Under the pieces are notes generated by a model. That model was not told the DNA's origin. It searched no databases and saw only the letters and a program-made list of their open reading frames with translations. A stretch of 64,000 bases of DNA from Dorea sp. Its GTDB lineage: Bacteria > Bacillota > Clostridia > Lachnospirales > Lachnospiraceae. Location: assembly GCA_022769185.1 (NCBI GenBank), contig JALEKG010000090.1:62001-126000 (forward strand), written 5' to 3'. The translations under genes were made by a program, and so were the position numbers. Positions 58,322 through 64,000 of the stretch are shown one piece after another. Numbering within the stretch: position 1 is the stretch's first letter; the number at the start of each line of letters is the position of its first letter.

Positions 58322-59500
58322 ATGTATAACTTTAATTATTATACACCGACGAAAGTAGTATTTGGAAAGGGGACACAGGCACAGGTCGGTGCGCTGGTGA
58401 AGACACAGAACTGCAGGAAGGTGCTGATTCATTATGGCAGCGGGAGCGTGAAGCGGACAGGCCTTCTGGATCAGGTGAAAGCATCTTTGGATCAGGAACA
58501 GATTTCTTATGTTGAACTGGGCGGTGCGGTACCGAACCCGAGGTTATCATTGGTATATAAGGGGATTGAGCTTGCGAAGAAGGAAGGAGTGGACTTCATT
58601 CTTGCTGTTGGTGGCGGAAGTGCGATTGACTCTGCAAAAGCCATTGGGTACGGAGTTGCGAATGAAGGGGATGTCTGGGAGTTTTATGACCGGAAGAGAC
58701 AGGCAGAGGGCTGTCTTCCAATCGGGGTGGTGCTGACGCTTGCGGCAACCGGTAGTGAGATGAGTAATTCTTCTGTGATTACCAATGAAGATGGATGGAT
58801 TAAGAGAGGTTATAGTAGTGATTACGGACGTCCTAGATTTGCAATTATGAATCCGGAACTTACAATGACGCTTCCGGATTATCAGACAGCATGTGGATGT
58901 ACGGATATCCTGATGCATACGATGGAGCGTTACTTTACCAGTGGTGGGAATATGGAGATTACTGACAGCATTGCGGAAGGCCTGATGCGTACGGTGATCG
59001 TGAATGCGAAGATTCTGAAGGAGGATCCGAAGAATTATGATGCCCGCGCGGAGGTGATGTGGGCAGGAAGTCTGTCCCACAACGGACTGACCGGGTGTGG
59101 AACGGATGGTGGTGACTTTGCTTCTCACGCTCTGGAGCATGAGATCGGAGGTCTTTATGATGTGGCACACGGAGCAGGCCTTGCTGCCATCTGGGGGAGC
59201 TGGGCAAGATATGTTTACATGGACTGCCTGCCGCGTTTCCGTAAGTTTGCGGTGAATGTCATGGGGATTTCAGAGGAAGGAAGCGATGAAGAAGTTGCTC
59301 TGAAAGGAATCGAAGCGATGGAAGCATTCTACCGGGAGATTCATATGCCTACTTCTTTAAAAGAGCTGGGAATAGAGCCGACAGAAGACGAGTTAAGGCT
59401 TCTGGCTCACAAGTGCAGCATCGCATGTAAAGGAATCAAAGGTTCTGCGAGAATATTACATGAAGAAGATATGTATCAGATTTATCGCTGCAGTTTATAA
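58322..59500 (+). CDS. iron-containing alcohol dehydrogenase (butanol dehydrogenase-like)
   Basis: 'YYTPTKVVFGKGTQAQVG', 'LAVGGGSAIDSAKAIG', 'GGLYDVAHGAGLAAIWGSW'. Confidence 0.94.
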   Translation: MYNFNYYTPTKVVFGKGTQAQVGALVKTQNCRKVLIHYGSGSVKRTGLLDQVKASLDQEQISYVELGGAVPNPRLSLVYKGIELAKKEGVDFILAVGGGSAIDSAKAIGYGVANEGDVWEFYDRKRQAEGCLPIGVVLTLAATGSEMSNSSVITNEDGWIKRGYSSDYGRPRFAIMNPELTMTLPDYQTACGCTDILMHTMERYFTSGGNMEITDSIAEGLMRTVIVNAKILKEDPKNYDARAEVMWAGSLSHNGLTGCGTDGGDFASHALEHEIGGLYDVAHGAGLAAIWGSWARYVYMDCLPRFRKFAVNVMGISEEGSDEEVALKGIEAMEAFYREIHMPTSLKELGIEPTEDELRLLAHKCSIACKGIKGSARILHEEDMYQIYRCSL

Positions 59501-59511
59501 AAGAAGATTTC

Positions 59512-59540
59512 TTGACAGAAAATGTCGGGAGTAGTAATAT
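59512..59540 (+). promoter_or_regulatory. promoter TTGACA-N17-TAATAT
   Basis: Hexamers read directly, between the ADH stop and the ATP-grasp operon. Confidence 0.7.
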
Positions 59541-59571
59541 ACAGGTATACATTTAATTGAAAAGGGAAAGC

Positions 59572-59607
59572 AAAGGCGCCAGAAACGTTGGTTTCGGGCG
59601 CCTTTTT
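59572..59607 (+). terminator. intrinsic terminator or attenuator
   Basis: AAAGGCGCC a GAAAC gttg GTTTC g GGCGCCTTTTT. Confidence 0.85.
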
Positions 59608-59634
59608 CGTTTACCCGGACAGGAGGTGGCGGAT

Positions 59635-60948
59635 ATGAGAGAATTGATTGACCATACGGAAGGAATCAATCGCCTGCTGGCGAGATATGGTGTCAAGTTT
59701 GGATTATACAAGAATGGGAATTTCCATGAGCAGTTATTTCCGTTTGATGCAATTCCACGAGTAATCTCACATGAAGATTTTCTATATCTGGAAAAAGGTT
59801 TGATTCAGAGAGTTGATGCATTGAATCTGTTTTTGAATGACGTATATGGTGACAAGAAGATTATAAAGGATGGTGTCATTCCAGAAGAGTTTGTATTTTC
59901 CTCATCCGGATATCTTCCGGAGTGTGAGGGTATGGTTCCACCGAAAGGAATCCACAGTCATATTTCCGGGATTGATCTTGTACTTGGAAAGGATAAAGAA
60001 TGGTACATACTGGAAGATAACTTAAGAATTCCATCCGGGGCCTCTTATCCAATGATTGCAAGAGAAATCTGCAGGCAGGCATCTCCGAGAACCTTCCACA
60101 ATCATCTGATTGTAGACAACCGCAATTATGCAGAGATGCTCAGAGAGATGATGGATTATGTGAATGTTGGCGGTATTCCGGTCATTATGACGCCGGGACG
60201 TTATAATGCGGCATATTTTGAGCATTCTTTTCTGGCAGAGCGAACAGGTTGTGAACTTGCAATGTGTTCGGATCTGTTTGTAGAGAAGAATTTCTTATAT
60301 TATAAGGATTATCGTGGAGAGAAGAAGAAGGTCGGTGTGATCTACCGCAGAATTTCCGATGAGTATCTGGATCCAATGACATTTCTGCCGGAATCCCTGA
60401 TCGGTGTTCCCAATATTATGGATGTGTATAGGAGTGGCAATGTTTCTATCGTAAATGCACCGGGAAACGGGGTAGCGGATGATAAGGGCATCTATTACTT
60501 TGTACCAAGGATGATCCGGTATTATCTGGATCAGGAGCCGGTTCTTAAAAATGCTCCTACTTATCTTCCGTTTTATGAGGAAGATAAGAAATATGTTCTG
60601 GACCATCTGGATAAGCTGGTGGTCAAGGATGTGGCGGAAGCCGGCGGTTATGGAGTCATCTTTGGAAATGAACTGAGCAAAGAAAAGCTTTCGGATCTGA
60701 AGGAACTCATTGAGAGAGAATCCCGAAGATTCATTGCGCAGGAAGTGATTGATTTCCAGGATCTGAATATCATGGAAGGTGAGGAGATGGTTCCAAGAAA
60801 AGCGGATCTTCGTGCATTCGTGCTTTCTGGAAAAGAGACGAAGGTGTGGGCAAGTGGCCTGACGCGTTTCTCAAGAAAGGCAGATTCTTTTGTAGTAAAT
60901 TCATCTCAGGGAGGAGGATTTAAAGACACATGGGTATTATCTCGGTAG
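59635..60948 (+). CDS. circularly permuted type 2 ATP-grasp protein
   Basis: 'QLFPFDAIPRVISHEDFLYLEKGLIQRVDALNLFLNDVYGDKKIIKDGVIPEEFV', 'HISGIDLVLGKDKEWYILEDNLRIPSGASYPMIAREICRQ', 'VVKDVAEAGGYGVIFG'; RBS AGGAGGTGG at 59621. Confidence 0.93.
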   Translation: MRELIDHTEGINRLLARYGVKFGLYKNGNFHEQLFPFDAIPRVISHEDFLYLEKGLIQRVDALNLFLNDVYGDKKIIKDGVIPEEFVFSSSGYLPECEGMVPPKGIHSHISGIDLVLGKDKEWYILEDNLRIPSGASYPMIAREICRQASPRTFHNHLIVDNRNYAEMLREMMDYVNVGGIPVIMTPGRYNAAYFEHSFLAERTGCELAMCSDLFVEKNFLYYKDYRGEKKKVGVIYRRISDEYLDPMTFLPESLIGVPNIMDVYRSGNVSIVNAPGNGVADDKGIYYFVPRMIRYYLDQEPVLKNAPTYLPFYEEDKKYVLDHLDKLVVKDVAEAGGYGVIFGNELSKEKLSDLKELIERESRRFIAQEVIDFQDLNIMEGEEMVPRKADLRAFVLSGKETKVWASGLTRFSRKADSFVVNSSQGGGFKDTWVLSR

Positions 60949-61601
60949 AAAAATTAGACCATTTATACTGGCTTGGAAGATATACAGAACGGGTATATAC
61001 GACTCTTCGTAAATTCTATGATATTTATGATCAGATGATTGAAAGTCCGGAAGGTGCATACAGAAAGTATTGCGAAAGACTGAATATCCCGGATATTTAT
61101 GAATCCAATAAAGACTTTACATATTCATATTTATTTGATATTAAGAATCCGGATTCCATCTTTGCCAACATGGGACGGGCATTTGACAATGCAATCGTGT
61201 TGAGAGATGAGCTCAGCAGCAATGTGTTGTCCTATGTACAGCTTGCATTAGATACGCTGGGCGCAAGTGCCCAGACTACTGCGCCCCTTCTGGAATTACA
61301 ACAGGTGATTGACTATCTTCTGGCTTTCTGGGGATGTGTTGATGATTATGTGGAAGAAGAGGAATGCAGAAACATCTTGAAATGCGGAAAGTATATAGAA
61401 CGTCTGGATCTTTATATCCGCCTGGATTATAACAGAAAAGATATAGAAAAAGAATATAGCAAGCTACAAAACCGTATACAAAAAACACATATGTGCTATA
61501 ATGAAAAAAATCTGGAATGTCTTGGAAGAATGATTGAAGAAAAGGCAGACTGGAAAACTGGATATCAGGAGGCACTTGGCTATCTGGGAGGAATTATCTA
61601 G
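60930..61601 (+). CDS. alpha-E domain protein
   Basis: 'MGIISVEKLDHLYWLGRYTERVYTTLRKFYDIYDQMIE', 'LDTLGASAQTTAPLLELQQVIDYLLAFWGCVDD'; overlaps the ATP-grasp gene by 19 nt. Confidence 0.85.
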   Translation: MGIISVEKLDHLYWLGRYTERVYTTLRKFYDIYDQMIESPEGAYRKYCERLNIPDIYESNKDFTYSYLFDIKNPDSIFANMGRAFDNAIVLRDELSSNVLSYVQLALDTLGASAQTTAPLLELQQVIDYLLAFWGCVDDYVEEEECRNILKCGKYIERLDLYIRLDYNRKDIEKEYSKLQNRIQKTHMCYNEKNLECLGRMIEEKADWKTGYQEALGYLGGII

Positions 61602-61662
61602 AAAGCAGAGAACAGAAAGCATCTGAATCTGTGATCCTCAGAGATGCAGCCGAATAAAAAAG

Positions 61663-62439
61663 ATGAAAACATTAAAATTTGTATACAGAATGTCACTGCG
61701 TTTTACGGAACCGGTATGGGATCATTACTTTGCACTTCGGTGTATACCGGGAAATGATGAAAATCAGAAAATTACGATTACCAGCCGTTATGTACAGCCG
61801 ACAGACAGTATGGATGAAGTGACAGATGGTTTTGGAAATCATAAATATGTGGGCCATTACGCAGATCTTCATAGAAAATTTGAGTATGAAGTGGAAGGAA
61901 TCGCGCAGGTTGAGGGGATGAGGATCCGGAAAGAGGAGCTTCATCCGATGTATCGATATCCTTCGGAGTTTACGCAGTGTGGTCCGCAGATTCAGGCATA
62001 TGCAGACCGGATGAGCAATCTTGAAGGAACGAATCTGGAAAGAGCGATTCAGGTGATGCATCAGTTGTATGAACATTTTCAATATAAAAGTGGTGTGACG
62101 GATATTCACACGACTGCGGAAGAGGCAATGAGACTGGGACAGGGTGTGTGTCAGGATTATGCGCATATTATGATTGCGGTCCTAAGACGGATGGGAATTC
62201 CGGCCCGTTACGTCAATGGGCTTATGATTGGAGAGGGCTATACACATGCCTGGGTTGAGATTTATACCGGCGAAGGCTGGTATGGTCTTGATCCTACCAA
62301 TAATCTTCATGTGGATGATTATTACATTAAGATTGCACATGGAAGGGATTATAAAGACTGTGTTCTGGATAAAGGAAGGTTCCTAGGCATGACGGAACAG
62401 ACACAGGAAATCTATGTGAATGTGGAGGAAATGAAATGA
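61663..62439 (+). CDS. transglutaminase-like cysteine protease
   Basis: 'TTAEEAMRLGQGVCQDYAHIMIAVLRRMGIPARYVNGLMIGEGYTHAWVEIYTGEGWYGLDPTNN' (Cys/His/Asp triad). Confidence 0.94.
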   Translation: MKTLKFVYRMSLRFTEPVWDHYFALRCIPGNDENQKITITSRYVQPTDSMDEVTDGFGNHKYVGHYADLHRKFEYEVEGIAQVEGMRIRKEELHPMYRYPSEFTQCGPQIQAYADRMSNLEGTNLERAIQVMHQLYEHFQYKSGVTDIHTTAEEAMRLGQGVCQDYAHIMIAVLRRMGIPARYVNGLMIGEGYTHAWVEIYTGEGWYGLDPTNNLHVDDYYIKIAHGRDYKDCVLDKGRFLGMTEQTQEIYVNVEEMK

Positions 62440-63374
62440 TAGAGACAGTGGTATCGATGGAGCTTCCCGTAGATGAACATCTGCGGATCCAGAAGAACCG
62501 GATTATGCCGGTCCATCCTACCGGGAAAGAAAAAAGATTTGCCGTGGTGACTGGAACGCACGGAGATGAACTGGAAGGACAGTTCGTATGCTATGAATTG
62601 CAGAGAAGGCTGAAATCAATGCCGGAACAGTTAAAAGGAATCGTAGATATTTACCCGGCTCTGAACCCGTTGGGAATTGATTCCATCACCAGAGGAATTC
62701 CCATGTTTGATCTGGATATGAACCGGATCTTTCCGGGAACAGAAGAAGGGCCAATGATGGAGACACTGGTCAAGCGTCTGATGGATGATTTTGAAGATGC
62801 GGATATGTGTGTGGATATCCATGCCAGTAATATCTTCCTGATGGAGCTTCCGCAGGTGAGGGTCAATGAAGAAACGGAGAATTTGCTGGTTCCGTATGCA
62901 AAGAAATTAAATGTAGATTTTGTATGGGTCCACAGTGCTGCTACGGTACTGGAGTCTACACTTGCTTATAGCCTGAACAAGATCGGAGTACCGACACTGG
63001 TCGTTGAGATGGGGGTTGGAATGAGAATCACCAAAACATATGGATATCAGCTGGTAGAAGGAATTCTAAATGTGATGAAAGAAATGGGAATCTGGGAAGG
63101 TCCGGTGGGAGAAGTCAGAGAACCGATCGTATCTTCCGACCGCGCGGTTGGTTATCTGAATGCGGATATGGCAGGGATTTTTGTGCCGAAGATTGAGATT
63201 GGCGATCAGGTGAAAAAAGGAGATATCCTTGGAGAAATTTTAAATCCATTGAGCGGAAATGTGGAGCAGGTGGTGGAAGCACCGATTGACGGAATGGTAT
63301 TTACCAGACGGGAGTATCCTGTCGTATATAGTGGTTCCCTTCTGGGACGGATACTGGGAGGCAGAGAAGAATGA
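62436..63374 (+). CDS. M14/succinylglutamate desuccinylase-aspartoacylase family protein (metal ligands present)
   Basis: 'VVTGTHGDELEGQFVCYEL', 'DMCVDIHASNIF', C-terminal barrel 'AGIFVPKIEIGDQVKKGDILGEI'. Confidence 0.9.
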   Translation: MIETVVSMELPVDEHLRIQKNRIMPVHPTGKEKRFAVVTGTHGDELEGQFVCYELQRRLKSMPEQLKGIVDIYPALNPLGIDSITRGIPMFDLDMNRIFPGTEEGPMMETLVKRLMDDFEDADMCVDIHASNIFLMELPQVRVNEETENLLVPYAKKLNVDFVWVHSAATVLESTLAYSLNKIGVPTLVVEMGVGMRITKTYGYQLVEGILNVMKEMGIWEGPVGEVREPIVSSDRAVGYLNADMAGIFVPKIEIGDQVKKGDILGEILNPLSGNVEQVVEAPIDGMVFTRREYPVVYSGSLLGRILGGREE

Positions 63375-64000
63375 GAAAAGAAGTATTATATTCTCTTGCA
63401 TCACCTTATCGTGAGGAGATGCAGATTACAGGATATCGGTTCGGACACGGAAGAAAAACAGCCTGCATCGTAGGGAGTATCCGGGGAAATGAAGTACAGC
63501 AGCTCTATACTTGTTCACAGCTGATCAAGAAGCTGTCGGAACTGGAAGCGGCAGGAAATATTGTATCCGGCAATGAGATTATGGTCGTGCCAAGTGTGAA
63601 CCATCACTCCATGAATATCGGCAAACGGTTCTGGGCGGTGGACAATACCGATATTAACCGGATGTTTCCTGGATATCATTTGGGTGAGACAACGCAGAGA
63701 ATTGCTGCAGGTGTATTCAATCAGGTAAAAGATTATGAATATGGAATTCAGTTTGCAAGTTTCTATATGCCGGGAGATTTTGTGCCACATGTGCGTATGA
63801 TGGATACCGGAAATCAGAGTCCAAGTCTTGCCAGTCTGTTTGGTCTTCCTTATGTTGTCATCAGAAAACCAAAGCCGATCGACACGACAACTCTCAATTA
63901 TAACTGGCAGGTGTGGGAGACCAATGCATTTTCCGTTTATACCAATGAAACGGATTGTATTGATGAAAAATCAGCCAGACAGGCAGTATCAGCCGTACTG
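63371..64000 (+). CDS. second M14/AstE-like protein, partial at window edge, zinc ligands apparently lost
   Basis: 'ACIVGSIRGNEVQQLYTCSQLIKKL', 'AVDNTDINRMFPGYHLGETTQRIAAGVFNQVKDYEYGIQFASFYMPGDF'; frame open to the window end. Confidence 0.85.
   Translation, partial: MRKEVLYSLASPYREEMQITGYRFGHGRKTACIVGSIRGNEVQQLYTCSQLIKKLSELEAAGNIVSGNEIMVVPSVNHHSMNIGKRFWAVDNTDINRMFPGYHLGETTQRIAAGVFNQVKDYEYGIQFASFYMPGDFVPHVRMMDTGNQSPSLASLFGLPYVVIRKPKPIDTTTLNYNWQVWETNAFSVYTNETDCIDEKSARQAVSAVL

Noticed and set aside
59557-59634. N-terminal extension of the ATP-grasp ORF
   Set aside because: It encodes the terminator hairpin; a good RBS precedes ATG 59635.
1-64000. CRISPR arrays, prophage modules, transposases, tRNA or rRNA genes
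   Set aside because: No regularly spaced repeats, integrase/transposase motifs or structural RNA genes were recognised on reading; a dedicated tool run would be needed to exclude small or degraded ones.

Overview
The window looks like a chromosomal segment of a low-GC gut Firmicute, probably Lachnospiraceae (inferred from gene content only; no rRNA or tRNA genes seen). The backbone holds housekeeping genes: asparaginase, pcrA, rlmD-type methyltransferases, an rsmH paralog, glyA and pepD. It also holds two large sugar loci: (i) 22.5-37.2 kb, an Rbs-type ABC transporter, Zn-dependent polyol dehydrogenase, rpe, an RpiB-like isomerase, three FGGY kinases and an HPS/PHI (RuMP-type) pair; (ii) 37.6-46.7 kb, a hexuronate pathway (uxuB-like, uxaC, uxuA, eda, kdgK, IclR). 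An accessory, partly decayed block at about 13.9-22.5 kb carries a BlaI/BlaR1 pair, an ANT(6)-like enzyme, an MNT/HEPN remnant, a Phd/RelE toxin-antitoxin pair, TetR/CPBP and several broken genes. The most interesting items are: a translationally coupled operon at the right edge (circularly permuted ATP-grasp, alpha-E, transglutaminase-like protease and two M14/AstE-like proteins, the second lacking apparent zinc ligands); a set of four BlaI-type operators (TTACAnnTGTAA) linking uncharacterised genes to the BlaI/BlaR1 pair; and the HPS/PHI/FGGY locus. All functional calls come from reading protein motifs by eye; no database search was run.
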